Below are positions 55,321-64,000 of a DNA stretch of 64,000 nucleotides, in pieces (the first letter of the stretch is position 1; each line of letters opens with the position of its first letter). Source of the DNA: Roseibium sp. MMSF_3544 (lineage in GTDB: Bacteria > Pseudomonadota > Alphaproteobacteria > Rhizobiales > Stappiaceae). The stretch covers positions 496,001 to 560,000 of the forward strand of contig NZ_JASHKA010000001.1 of NCBI RefSeq assembly GCF_030732845.1. Reading direction: 5' to 3'. A model generated the notes under the pieces. It searched no databases. It was not told the DNA's origin and saw only the letters and a list, made by a program, of their open reading frames with translations. The translations under genes and the position numbers were made by a program.

Positions 55321-58300
55321 ATGAACGTTCATATGCCAACCGTGAGCCTGGACGACAAGTATGTCGCGGCAGAAGGACAGGTGTATCTAACGGGTATTCA
55401 GGCGCTTGTCCGTCTTTTGCTGGACCGGGCCAGGCTGGACCGGCAGGCTGGATTGCAGACCGGTGGCTTTGTATCCGGGTACCGTGGTTCGCCGCTTGCA
55501 GGCTACGACACCGAACTTATGCGGGCAGGTCGGCATCTTGATGCCCATGATGTGATCTTCAAGCCAGGTGTAAACGAAGAACTTGGTGCAACCGCCGTCT
55601 GGGGCAGCCAAAAGCTGCGCGGAGAAGGCGGCGTTGGCCGTCCTACAGACTACGACGGCGTGTTCGGCGTCTGGTACGGCAAGGCGCCTGGTGTCGACAG
55701 GGCCGGTGATGTCCTGCGCCAGGCGAATGCATCCGGTACCGACCGCAATGGCGGCGTGCTCGCGCTTGCAGGTGACGATCACCTCGCCAAATCCTCCATT
55801 TTGCCGGCGCAGAGCGAATTCTTTTTCGAGCATGCCGAGATTCCGGTGCTCAACCCCGCGGATATTCAGGAGGTGCTCGACTACGGTCTGCATGGCCTTG
55901 AGATGTCCCGTTTCACCAGCTTGTGGACGGCTCTGATCTGTATCGCCGATACGATGGATGCTTCCGCAACGATCAATGTTTCGCCAGACCGATTGCGTCT
56001 GATCCGGCCGCTGGACGGAGATCCGCGCAAGGACTATCGCCAGAACCGCGACCTGTTGCTTGGCAACCGGCTGGAAACTGAGCGCCTTGTTCGCGATCTG
56101 CGGATACCGGCAGCCCAGAACTATGTCCGTACCAACGGGTTGGATCGTGTCACGTTCGGCACGCGCGGCCAGGTCAAGCTCGGGATTGTCGCTTCCGGCA
56201 AGGCGTATCGTGACCTCTTGCAGGCGCTGAACCTCATGGGCGTTACGGAAGACCTTGCCAAGGCGATCGGGCTCGCTGTTTACAAGGTTGCCATGACCTG
56301 GCCCATGGAACCGCTTGGCTTGAGGGAATTTGCACGCGGTGCAGAGCGCCTGCTGGTCGTTGAGCACAAGCGCGCCTTCATGGAAACTCAGATCAAGAAC
56401 ATCTCCTATCACTGGCCGGAAATGAGCCGCCCAGAAATCTGGGGCAAGCGGCGTCCGGACGGTTCACCGTTCCTTTCGGATGTTCTTGAACTCTCGGTCG
56501 CCGAACTGATCAAGGGCCTCATGGCCTGGCTGCCGCAGGAATTGGTGACGGAAGACATGGGTGCGGTCGCGAACCGGATGACCAAGCAGGTCATGTGGGC
56601 GCAGGGTCACGCAGAACGGGCCGCACGCATTCCCTATTTTTGTTCCGGATGTCCGCATTCCACGTCAACCAAGACCCCGGAAGGCTCACGCTCCATGCCC
56701 GGCATTGGTTGTCACGCCATGACGGAAATGGCGGGCCGCACGACCGAAGGTCAAATCGCCATGGGAGGCGAGGGTGTCCTCTGGGTCGGTCAGCAGCCAT
56801 TTTCGGGTGACACGCATGTCTTTGCCAATGTGGGTGACGGGACCTATTTCCACTCCGGAATCCTCGCTATCCGCCAGGCACTCGCGTCAAATGTGCCGAT
56901 TACGTACAAAATCCTCTACAACGACGCCGTTGCGATGACCGGCGGTCAGAAAGTGGACGGCCAGCTGACCGTACCCCAGATCACCCGTCAGCTCGAAGCG
57001 GAAGGTGTCGAGCGGATTGCGGTCGTTTCGGAAAATCCGGAAAACTTCGGGTCTTGGACACCGGTTGCGCCGGGCACGAAGATCCATCATCGCGATGAGC
57101 TGATGGACGTCCAAAAGGAGTTGCAGGACTTCAACGGCGTCTCCGTCATCGTTTATGATCAGACCTGCGCTGCGGAAAAACGCCGGCGGCGCAAACGCGG
57201 CCAGTTTGCCGATCCGGACATGCGGCTTTTCATCAACGACCGGGTCTGTGAAGGATGCGGCGACTGTTCGGTGCAGTCCAACTGCCTTTCCGTTGAACCG
57301 CTCGCAACACCTTTCGGTGAGAAGCGGGTGATCAACCAATCCAGCTGCAACAAAGACTTTTCCTGCATCAAGGGGTTCTGTCCGTCCTTCGTTGAAATCG
57401 ACGGTGCAGCCCTGCGCAAACCCCAAAAAGCGGATGTGGATGTCGACGCGCTTGTTGAAAGCCTGCCGCAGCCGGTGCTGGCGTCGCTCGATGAAACCTA
57501 CAACGCACTCGTTGCCGGGATCGGCGGCATGGGCGTCACCACGATCAGCGCGGTTCTGGCAATGGCGGCGCATGTGGACGGCAAACAGGCCTCGACCCTC
57601 GATATGACCGGCCTGGCGCAAAAGGGCGGGCCGGTGACGTCGCATATCCGCTTCGCCTCCAGCGACAGATCAATTGAAGGACCGCGTGTGCCGACGGCGA
57701 GCCTCGATCTGATGCTCGCAAGCGACATGGTTGTTGCCACCAATGCGGACCAGCTTGCACTGGCGCGCCGCGGTCACACCGTGACGGTTGCCAACACGAA
57801 GGTGGCGCCGACCGCCGAGTTCGTGCTGAAACAGACACTCTCCTTTGACGAACAGCGGATGGATACGGCACTTCGCGAAGCGTCAGGTGCTTATCAGGCA
57901 ATGAACGCAGCTGATATTGCCGAGAAGCTTCTGGGTGACGCCATCTATGCAAACATGCTTCTTGTTGGAATGGCATTCCAAAGTGGCGCGCTGCCGATCT
58001 CCGATTACGCGATCGAAACCGCGCTTGAACTAAACGGCGCGGCAGTTGCCAATAATGTCAAGGCGTTCCGGGCAGGGCGCGTGCTTGCTGCCGAGCCGGC
58101 GAAACTGTTGAGTGCCCTTCCTGCCGAGGTGAAACCACAAAGCTTCAGCCTCGACGGCAAGATCGCGTTTAACGAAAGAGAACTCACCGCTTATCAGGAT
58201 GCCACCTACGCGGCCCGGTATCGTGATCTCGTTGAGAAGGTGAAAGCTGCAGATGAAGCGCATGGGCCGGGAACCATGCGGCTGACACAGACCGTTGCAG

Positions 58301-58842
58301 ACATGCTCTTCAAGGTTATGGCCTACAAGGATGAGTACGAGGTTGCGCGCCTCTACGCCGACCCGGCATTCAAGCAAAAGATTGCCCAGCGGTTTGAAAA
58401 CCCAAGGAAAGTCAAGGTTCACCTCGCTCCTCCGATACTCGCGCATCGCAAGGACCCGAAAACCGGGTGCCCAGAGAAAATCGCTTTCGGTCCCTGGATC
58501 TTCCGCGCTTTCGGCATTCTGGCAAAGTTCAAGGGAATGCGGGGTAAATGGTACGACCCATTCGGCCGGACGTCGGAGCGCAAGGCGGAGCGTGAGCTGA
58601 TCTTGCAATACACGAAAGATATTGCGGAGGTTCTCAATCGCCTGCCAGACAGCAATTACGGCCTTCTGGTCGAGCTGGCACGCGTTCCCGATCTTGTGCG
58701 CGGGTTCGGTCCGGTTAAGGAGGCAAACCTCAAGAAAGCTGCCGACAAGCGAGAGGTGCTTCTGGATCAGCTGAACAAGACGGACAGTGACGGAGGCGAC
58801 AACCGCAACATTGCCGGTACGTTTCTGGAAGCAGCCGAGTAG
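55321..58842 (+). CDS. Indolepyruvate ferredoxin oxidoreductase, fused alpha/beta-type
   Basis: A 1173-residue enzyme that decarboxylates aryl pyruvates to aryl-acyl-CoA, using thiamine diphosphate and Fe-S clusters. The order is a 2-oxoacid oxidoreductase/TPP part (about 20-620, with 'CSGCPHSTSTKTPEGSRSMP'), a ferredoxin-like part with C643, C646, C649 and further cysteines ('CEGCGDCSVQSNC', 'CNKDFSCIKGFC'), a gamma-type domain from G733 ('GIGGMGVTTISA') and a long C-terminal extension. The ATG at 55321 follows GGAGG. Confidence 0.93.
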   Translation: MNVHMPTVSLDDKYVAAEGQVYLTGIQALVRLLLDRARLDRQAGLQTGGFVSGYRGSPLAGYDTELMRAGRHLDAHDVIFKPGVNEELGATAVWGSQKLRGEGGVGRPTDYDGVFGVWYGKAPGVDRAGDVLRQANASGTDRNGGVLALAGDDHLAKSSILPAQSEFFFEHAEIPVLNPADIQEVLDYGLHGLEMSRFTSLWTALICIADTMDASATINVSPDRLRLIRPLDGDPRKDYRQNRDLLLGNRLETERLVRDLRIPAAQNYVRTNGLDRVTFGTRGQVKLGIVASGKAYRDLLQALNLMGVTEDLAKAIGLAVYKVAMTWPMEPLGLREFARGAERLLVVEHKRAFMETQIKNISYHWPEMSRPEIWGKRRPDGSPFLSDVLELSVAELIKGLMAWLPQELVTEDMGAVANRMTKQVMWAQGHAERAARIPYFCSGCPHSTSTKTPEGSRSMPGIGCHAMTEMAGRTTEGQIAMGGEGVLWVGQQPFSGDTHVFANVGDGTYFHSGILAIRQALASNVPITYKILYNDAVAMTGGQKVDGQLTVPQITRQLEAEGVERIAVVSENPENFGSWTPVAPGTKIHHRDELMDVQKELQDFNGVSVIVYDQTCAAEKRRRRKRGQFADPDMRLFINDRVCEGCGDCSVQSNCLSVEPLATPFGEKRVINQSSCNKDFSCIKGFCPSFVEIDGAALRKPQKADVDVDALVESLPQPVLASLDETYNALVAGIGGMGVTTISAVLAMAAHVDGKQASTLDMTGLAQKGGPVTSHIRFASSDRSIEGPRVPTASLDLMLASDMVVATNADQLALARRGHTVTVANTKVAPTAEFVLKQTLSFDEQRMDTALREASGAYQAMNAADIAEKLLGDAIYANMLLVGMAFQSGALPISDYAIETALELNGAAVANNVKAFRAGRVLAAEPAKLLSALPAEVKPQSFSLDGKIAFNERELTAYQDATYAARYRDLVEKVKAADEAHGPGTMRLTQTVADMLFKVMAYKDEYEVARLYADPAFKQKIAQRFENPRKVKVHLAPPILAHRKDPKTGCPEKIAFGPWIFRAFGILAKFKGMRGKWYDPFGRTSERKAERELILQYTKDIAEVLNRLPDSNYGLLVELARVPDLVRGFGPVKEANLKKAADKREVLLDQLNKTDSDGGDNRNIAGTFLEAAE

Positions 58843-58870
58843 CCATCAATACCGAAAGTGAGCTTGGAAC

Positions 58871-58898
58871 ATCGGCGCCTTTGGCGCCGATTTTGTGT
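58871..58898 (+). terminator. Rho-independent terminator of the oxidoreductase gene
   Basis: Perfect nine-base stem ATCGGCGCC (58871-58879) / GGCGCCGAT (58883-58891) with a TTT loop, followed by TTTGTGTTT. Confidence 0.8.
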
Positions 58899-59334
58899 TT
58901 CAGGACCCAAATTTGTCTGAAGCGATCAGACCACAGAAGTTGCCCCTGACTACGCTCATGGAGAGGGCGTCCAGACCCTTGAAGCACTCGTGCGTTGCGG
59001 TCGCATTTGCCCGGGATATGGCGGTTTTTCCCCGAAAACCTGCCAAGGTTGTGAAATCGCCGGTAAATCCGAGAAAGCAACAAAAATTTTTAGATCGAAT
59101 TTACAATTTTTTTCCTGTGTGAAACCTGGTTGCTGCAACGTGAGTTGCAACCGACTTTGCTTATAACTTTCAGGGAGTTATTGTGTATGCATACGAGCTT
59201 AATCGAATTTTCGGAAAATTTTCTACAAAGACGATTACATTCCCGACGATCGTTTTCGGCTCTTCTTTAGTACTCAGATCCATTTTCGATACCAATGCCG
59301 CGATGGCACCAAACCTGAAAGCTGGTATCGAAGC
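58899..59334. other. Intergenic region before the DUF2336 gene
   Basis: About 435 bases without a supportable gene. The part 59080-59270 is AT-rich and probably carries the DUF2336 promoter. No clear box pair was chosen. Confidence 0.4.
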
Positions 59335-60420
59335 ATGAGTGAAGCGTTGAAAACAGAACTGGTGAACTTTTCTGAGCTTACCGGTGAAGCTGGAAGCGCC
59401 CGCAGGGCGGAATTGGCCCGGCATGTCGCCACACTTTTTGCCCTCACCTCGGAACGGTGTTCGGATGAGCAGGTCGGCATCTACGACTCGGTTCTCTTTC
59501 GCCTTGTCGACATGGTCGAGGCGGAAGTTCGCAAATACGTGGCAGAGCAGATGTCCGGTTTGCGGCGCGGACCGCAGGACACCATCCGCCGACTTGCTGA
59601 TGACGAGATTGAAATAGCCGAGCCTATCCTCGTCCGGTCAACCATTTTGAACGACGAAGATCTGATCGCGATCGCCGAAAAACGCGGCAACTCGCATCGT
59701 TATGCAATTGCACAGCGCGAAGTCCTGTCCGAAAACGTGACCGATATCCTGGTCCAGGAAGGCGACCTGAAGGTGAAACGCAAGGTGGCGAGCAATGACG
59801 GCGCCAGCCTTTCCGACACGTCCATGCAATCCCTTATCAGCGACGCGGCTTCGGACGCGACCTTGCAGAATTTCTTGAGCGATCGCGGAGATCTCGCCGA
59901 GGCGCATATTGCCAGTCTTGTTGCGATCGCCAGCGATGAGGTGCGCAAAAAACTGCGGGAGTCCGGACGGACCGAAGAAGCCGAACTCGTGGGCGAGGCG
60001 GCCGACATCGCGGCAAAACACATGTCCAACCAATACTGGCTGGGACGGTACGATTTCGAAACGGCCAAGAGCCGAGTGCTCCTGCTGGCCAAGCGCGGCA
60101 TGGTGAACGAGGCGGCGCTTCGCCGTTTCGCCTCCGAAGACCGGTTTGCCGAAGTCGTCGTGACCTTCGCCTATCTGGTTCGCTGTGACGTGGAAGAACT
60201 CAGCCATTGCATGGTCAGCGCGAATCCCGAGGCCTTCATCATATTGGCCAAGGCCTACGGTTTTTCATCGATCTCCGTGGGGGCATTGCTTTCTATCGGT
60301 CCGTGGCGCCACCGGCTGACACCCGAAGTGCGGAGCGAGGCAATGGCGCAATTCAGCCGGTTGAGTGTTGCCGAAGCCAAACGCAAGATGGCCCATTGGA
60401 ACAACGACGTCGTCGGTTGA
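59335..60420 (+). CDS. DUF2336 domain protein
   Basis: A 361-residue soluble, largely helical protein. The segments 'RAELARHVATLFALTSERCS' and 'DTIRRLADDEIEIAEPILVR', plus the following HEAT-like helices, are characteristic of DUF2336, common in alphaproteobacteria and of unknown function. It is transcribed alone, to a strong terminator. The ATG at 59335 lacks a classical ribosome binding site. Confidence 0.85.
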   Translation: MSEALKTELVNFSELTGEAGSARRAELARHVATLFALTSERCSDEQVGIYDSVLFRLVDMVEAEVRKYVAEQMSGLRRGPQDTIRRLADDEIEIAEPILVRSTILNDEDLIAIAEKRGNSHRYAIAQREVLSENVTDILVQEGDLKVKRKVASNDGASLSDTSMQSLISDAASDATLQNFLSDRGDLAEAHIASLVAIASDEVRKKLRESGRTEEAELVGEAADIAAKHMSNQYWLGRYDFETAKSRVLLLAKRGMVNEAALRRFASEDRFAEVVVTFAYLVRCDVEELSHCMVSANPEAFIILAKAYGFSSISVGALLSIGPWRHRLTPEVRSEAMAQFSRLSVAEAKRKMAHWNNDVVG

Positions 60421-60453
60421 ACATTTAGGCGGACATCTATCGGAAAACGTCAG

Positions 60454-60481
60454 GCCCGGCATATTGATGCCGGGCTTTTTG
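60454..60481 (+). terminator. Rho-independent terminator of the DUF2336 gene
   Basis: Stem GCCCGGCAT (60454-60462) / ATGCCGGGC (60467-60475) followed by TTTTTGC. Confidence 0.88.
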
Positions 60482-60582
60482 CTTGCCGGCTTTCGGATGA
60501 TGGCTGACTGGTTTCTTTAAAAAATTGCGGAACCGTGCTTAACAGAGGCAACAACAATAACTTCGACTCGTACGGGGCTGAA

Positions 60583-62991
60583 ATGCATTCCTCTGTAACC
60601 CTTTTCCCTCCATCCCGTTTGCGCGCCTTCATGACATACCTTGCGGCCGGGCTTGCAACGCTCATTGTCGCGGCCCTCTTGGTGTTTTCGTTCGCAAACA
60701 AGCCGGCGCAGGCCCAGGGGATCACCGGCGTGATCAGCGGAATGGAGTCGGAGAGCGACGCGGAAAAGTCCGATACAGACGGTGCGGCTGCCGCTGCAAC
60801 GGAAACGTCCAGCGCCCACGTTGAGCCTGAAGAAGAAGGGGACGGTTTCGTTCAGAATGTCGACGAGTTTGTCGATCACGCTGTTTCGGCGCGGGATGTC
60901 TTCAAGAAGATCCTGGGCGAAATTCCGGTCATCCATCAGACGATGCTCACGACGCTCAAGGCAGAAGGTGAGGACAGGGGACTGAACTGGATTCCAGTTG
61001 CCCTGATCGACATCGCTGCCGGTGTGATTTTCGGTATTCTGGCCATGACGCTGCTGGGGCGCTGGGGGCGCCGTCAGTTCAGAAACAGCTACAGGTCTGA
61101 CGTTATCAGCAGGTCGGACAAGATTGTTTATCTGCTGTTGCGGGCGATCCTGATGATCGTCGGTGTGGCTTTGTTCTTTGTCGTCGCCGTGATCATCTAT
61201 CTGATGGTCGGCTCCGGTCTGGAAGCTGCCAACGAAACAGCGCTTGTCGTGTTCGGCGTGCTGGCGGCCTTCATGGTGTTTCGGATCATCTTTCTCAACC
61301 TGCTAGCGCCGGATGCAGACAGCCATCGGCTTCTGAACATGTCTGGCGAGGAAGCCAATGGTCTATACCGCGCGCTCCTTGTCGGCAGCGCCATCTCGCT
61401 TTTTTCCATCGGCTTCTGCCTTTGGATGGAGCGGCTCGGGCTTTCGGAGGATGCACACAAGATTGCCCTGATCGGCGCATCCGCGTTGTCGATGATCATC
61501 CTGATCGGAATTTCAATTGCCTACCGCAAAGTAATTGCAAGGCTGATCCGCGGGGATGAGGACGGCGCCGTTCCAATGTGGCGCAAGGTTCTGGCAAATA
61601 TCTGGCACTTCGCAGCGATCATCTATTTCGTGATTGCCTGGGGGATCTCCGCAGTACGGATCTTGCTGGATCTTCCGGATGCGACCGGGCTTGTGGGGGC
61701 ACCGTTGCAGGTGATGCTGCTGGCTGCGATCGCTTACGGGATCCTGATCCTGCTCATCGACAAGTTCCTTCTTCCCCGGCTCGACACGCCCGATGCGCAG
61801 GCGAAAATCGTTGAAGACATCAAGCGCGCAGAAGAAAGCGAAGGAACCGAAGACGACGCGGAAAGTGCGCTGGCTCAGGCCCGTGCCGAAGCGGCCGACC
61901 GGGAAGCGGAAAGGTCGCCTTTCCGCGACCTGTTTGACCGTGGAGCGTCGATCATTGTCCTCTTCGGATCGTTGGATTTGCTGGCTGCGATGTGGGGCGT
62001 TCCCTTGGCGGGCAGCAGCTCCCTGATAGGGTCCTTTGTCGAAGTCCTGCTGGTGATGTTCCTCGGCTACATGGCCTATGAAGCGGTCAAGATCGTCATC
62101 GACCGGCAAATCGCCAAGGAAGCGCCTGCTGAAAAGGACGAGGAGGCCGAGGTTGGCGGAACCGGCGAAAGCCGGATCGCAACGCTTCTGCCGATCTTCC
62201 GGAACTTCCTCTTGATTACGATCGTCGTGATCGCCGCAATGGTTGTGCTGTCGGAGCTTGGCGTGAACATTGCCCCGCTCTTTGCAGGTGCCGGTGTGGT
62301 TGGTCTGGCCATTGGCTTCGGCGCGCAGACGCTCATTCGCGATATTTTCTCAGGCGCTTTCTATCTGCTCGATGATGCCTTCCGGAAAGGGGAGTATATC
62401 GATATCGGCAGTGCCAAGGGGGTTGTGGAAAAAATCTCGATCCGCTCGATGCAGTTGCGCCACCACCGCGGCGCGCTGACTACGATTCCGTTTGGCGAGA
62501 TCCAGCAGGTTGAGAATTTCTCGCGCGACTGGGCTGTCATGAAGCTCGCCTTCCGGGTGACCTACGACACGGATGTCGACAAGATGCGCAAGCTCATCAA
62601 GAATTTTGGCAAGGAGCTTCTGGACGACGAGTATTACGGGCCGATGTTCCTGGCGCCTCTGAAGTCGCAAGGCATCTTGTCGATGGAAGATTCGGCCATG
62701 ATCGCGCGGGTCAAATTCACGACCAAGCCCGGCAAGCAGTTCGAGCTGCGCAAGGTTGTTTATGCGGGGCTGCGTGACCTTTTCGAAAAGAACGGTATCA
62801 AGTTCGCGCATCGCCAGGTGACTGTGCGCGTGGCCGGTTCAGACGGTGAAAACGAACAGGTCTCTCCCGAAACTGCCCAGGCAGCGGCCAGGGCCGCCGT
62901 TCAGGCTGCCGCGGCCGCCGGCGGCGGCGGTGCCGCAGGGATTTTCGATCCAGACGAAGCGGGCAGCGATCCTGCAGAAGAGCAGCTTTAA
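60583..62991 (+). CDS. Large MscS-family mechanosensitive channel
   Basis: An 802-residue membrane protein. A signal peptide ('LATLIVAALLVFSFANKPAQ') is followed by an acidic linker, several membrane helices (about 140-430 and 460-510) and the MscS core near 545-680, where the pore helix 'GAGVVGLAIGFGAQTLIRDI' is conserved. The cytoplasmic beta domain follows. The C-terminal 60 residues are rich in alanine and glycine. It opens on membrane tension to protect against osmotic shock. ATG 60583 is preferred over GTG 60535 because the signal peptide then has a normal length. Confidence 0.88.
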   Translation: MHSSVTLFPPSRLRAFMTYLAAGLATLIVAALLVFSFANKPAQAQGITGVISGMESESDAEKSDTDGAAAAATETSSAHVEPEEEGDGFVQNVDEFVDHAVSARDVFKKILGEIPVIHQTMLTTLKAEGEDRGLNWIPVALIDIAAGVIFGILAMTLLGRWGRRQFRNSYRSDVISRSDKIVYLLLRAILMIVGVALFFVVAVIIYLMVGSGLEAANETALVVFGVLAAFMVFRIIFLNLLAPDADSHRLLNMSGEEANGLYRALLVGSAISLFSIGFCLWMERLGLSEDAHKIALIGASALSMIILIGISIAYRKVIARLIRGDEDGAVPMWRKVLANIWHFAAIIYFVIAWGISAVRILLDLPDATGLVGAPLQVMLLAAIAYGILILLIDKFLLPRLDTPDAQAKIVEDIKRAEESEGTEDDAESALAQARAEAADREAERSPFRDLFDRGASIIVLFGSLDLLAAMWGVPLAGSSSLIGSFVEVLLVMFLGYMAYEAVKIVIDRQIAKEAPAEKDEEAEVGGTGESRIATLLPIFRNFLLITIVVIAAMVVLSELGVNIAPLFAGAGVVGLAIGFGAQTLIRDIFSGAFYLLDDAFRKGEYIDIGSAKGVVEKISIRSMQLRHHRGALTTIPFGEIQQVENFSRDWAVMKLAFRVTYDTDVDKMRKLIKNFGKELLDDEYYGPMFLAPLKSQGILSMEDSAMIARVKFTTKPGKQFELRKVVYAGLRDLFEKNGIKFAHRQVTVRVAGSDGENEQVSPETAQAAARAAVQAAAAAGGGGAAGIFDPDEAGSDPAEEQL

Positions 62992-63009
62992 ACACTGTCT
63001 TGGAAGGAG

Positions 63010-63034
63010 GCGCGGGCTTGCTCGCGCTTCTTTT
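63010..63034 (+). terminator. Possible terminator of the MscS gene
   Basis: Hairpin GCGCGGGC / GCTCGCGC with one G-T pair and a very short loop, followed by TTCTTTT. Confidence 0.5.
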
Positions 63035-63122
63035 GCCGGGCGGGGCGCAATTCCATGGACCTTGAGAATGAAATCCGATATCGGTCCCGCAGACTATCCA
63101 GAGCCCTTTAGACAGGACCGGA

Positions 63123-64000
63123 ATGCGGATCGGATTTGACGCCAGAGCCATAAACGAACGTGGGATGAGCGTTGCTCTTTATGACTACGCGATTGGCGTG
63201 CAGGAAATCTTGGGCCATGAGGCCTTCGTCTATTACCTTGAGTCCAGCAGCGACCCGTCGGTCGTCGAGAAATTCCGCAAGTCCTTGCGCGTTGTTCCGA
63301 TCGCACCCGGCATGAATGAACGCAAGGTCAGCGAAGGGGACAAACTGGATTTTTGCTACTTCATTCGAGACGGACGTGAACGGCCTTTGAATATCAGTGC
63401 GAACCGCAACGGTGTTCACGCGGTATTCCGGCACTTCGAACCTCATGGCGATGTCTACGCCTATGTTTCCGATTGGCTTGCCGAGTGGATGACCGGCGGG
63501 CGGGCTCCCGCCGTACCGCATATTGTTGATTTGCCCGAACCTGCCGGGACCCTTCGCTCCGACCTCGGTATTCCCGCGGACGCGTTCGTGGTCGGGCGCT
63601 ATGGCGGTTTCGATCAGTTTAATGTGCCGTTTGCTCTGGACGCCGTCGGCAGCGCACTTGAGCGCCGGTCGGATCTCCACTTTCTGTTCGTGAATACGGA
63701 AAAGTTTATCGATCACCCGCGCGCTCGCTTTTTGCCCCCGATTGTCGCCCCCGAGGAAAAGACACGTTTCATCGCAAGTTGCGATGCTGGTCTGAATGCG
63801 AAGAAGATCGGTGAAAGCTTTGGCTTGGCGATTGCCGAGTTTCTCTATTTCGGCAAACCCGTTTTCAGCTGGGCAGGGGGCATGGATCAGAACCATGTCC
63901 ATATGACGCCGAAATCGGAGTGGCTGTACCGAACACGGGGTGACCTTTTGCGCCTGCTGACCGGCTATGCTCCCGATCTGAAGGATATGGATCTGGCGCG
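63123..64000 (+). CDS. Glycosyltransferase-like protein (3' end outside window)
   Basis: An ATG at 63123 opens a frame that stays open to the right edge (292 codons). It starts 'MRIGFDARAINERGMSVALY', a beginning common in GT-B glycosyltransferases. It continues with 'VVGRYGGFDQFNVPFALDAV' and 'NAKKIGESFGLAIAEFLYFG', which match the nucleotide-sugar-binding half of GT4-type enzymes (the E-x7-E region). Its substrate is unknown, and the last part of the gene is missing. Confidence 0.75.
   Translation, partial: MRIGFDARAINERGMSVALYDYAIGVQEILGHEAFVYYLESSSDPSVVEKFRKSLRVVPIAPGMNERKVSEGDKLDFCYFIRDGRERPLNISANRNGVHAVFRHFEPHGDVYAYVSDWLAEWMTGGRAPAVPHIVDLPEPAGTLRSDLGIPADAFVVGRYGGFDQFNVPFALDAVGSALERRSDLHFLFVNTEKFIDHPRARFLPPIVAPEEKTRFIASCDAGLNAKKIGESFGLAIAEFLYFGKPVFSWAGGMDQNHVHMTPKSEWLYRTRGDLLRLLTGYAPDLKDMDLA

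Overview
The window looks like chromosomal DNA from an alphaproteobacterium of the order Hyphomicrobiales/Rhizobiales, most likely a marine Stappiaceae-type organism (Roseibium/Labrenzia-like). Reasons: the split purine synthase genes purL/purQ/purS with a tiny membrane-protein gene between purS and purQ, grxD-bolA next to purL, a DUF1476 (F1-ATPase zeta-type) gene, a fused indolepyruvate ferredoxin oxidoreductase with a divergent Lrp regulator, a DUF2336 gene, GcvA-like LysR regulators and moderately high GC. The genus is an inference. No tRNA, rRNA, CRISPR array, prophage or complete insertion sequence was seen.

Layout. 0-5 kb: the end of a LysR gene, trmJ-murI, a GGDEF/EAL protein on the other strand, and rpsD behind a strong promoter and a leader whose hairpin covers its ribosome binding site. 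5-9 kb: an MFS exporter divergent from an Rrf2 regulator with shared operator-like repeats, a tiny ORF, a two-module VOC protein and a secreted 'aggregation factor core'-like protein. 9.3-12.5 kb: a LysM/Gmad2 protein without signal peptide divergent from a small prodomain-like ORF followed by a subtilisin-like peptidase, with AT-rich DNA between. 12.6-17.5 kb: ttcA, a stem-loop repeat, then a LysR regulator divergent from a dehydrogenase-aldehyde dehydrogenase operon. 17.9-19.6 kb: a PAS protein and a soluble chemotaxis receptor. 19.8-25.4 kb: an overlapping cluster (renalase-like oxidase, ICMT-like membrane protein, DUF4149, DUF427), a GDSL hydrolase, a PepSY-like protein and an unusual DUF427-adenylate cyclase fusion.

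26.5-46.2 kb: the purine region. grxD, bolA and purL lie together on the minus strand. The other purine genes (purQ, small membrane protein, purS, purC, purB) follow only after about 8 kb holding a peroxiredoxin/AraC pair and a GntR-controlled tripartite tricarboxylate transporter plus MmgE/PrpD operon. Two copies of a non-coding element with terminal inverted repeats flank purB, a phosphoesterase, a small hydrolase and a VOC gene. 46.5-55.2 kb: a NUDIX hydrolase, an MFS exporter, an APC permease, rpe, DUF2259, a bile-acid-symporter-like carrier, a DadA-like oxidase, a PepSY protein and an Lrp regulator. 55.3-64 kb: the fused indolepyruvate oxidoreductase, DUF2336, a large MscS channel and the start of a glycosyltransferase that runs off the edge.

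The most interesting items are the DUF427-cyclase fusion, the peptidase with its detached prodomain-like partner, the MITE-like element pair, the stem-loop repeat pair with covarying stems, the rpsD leader hairpin and the 36-residue membrane protein in the purine cluster.
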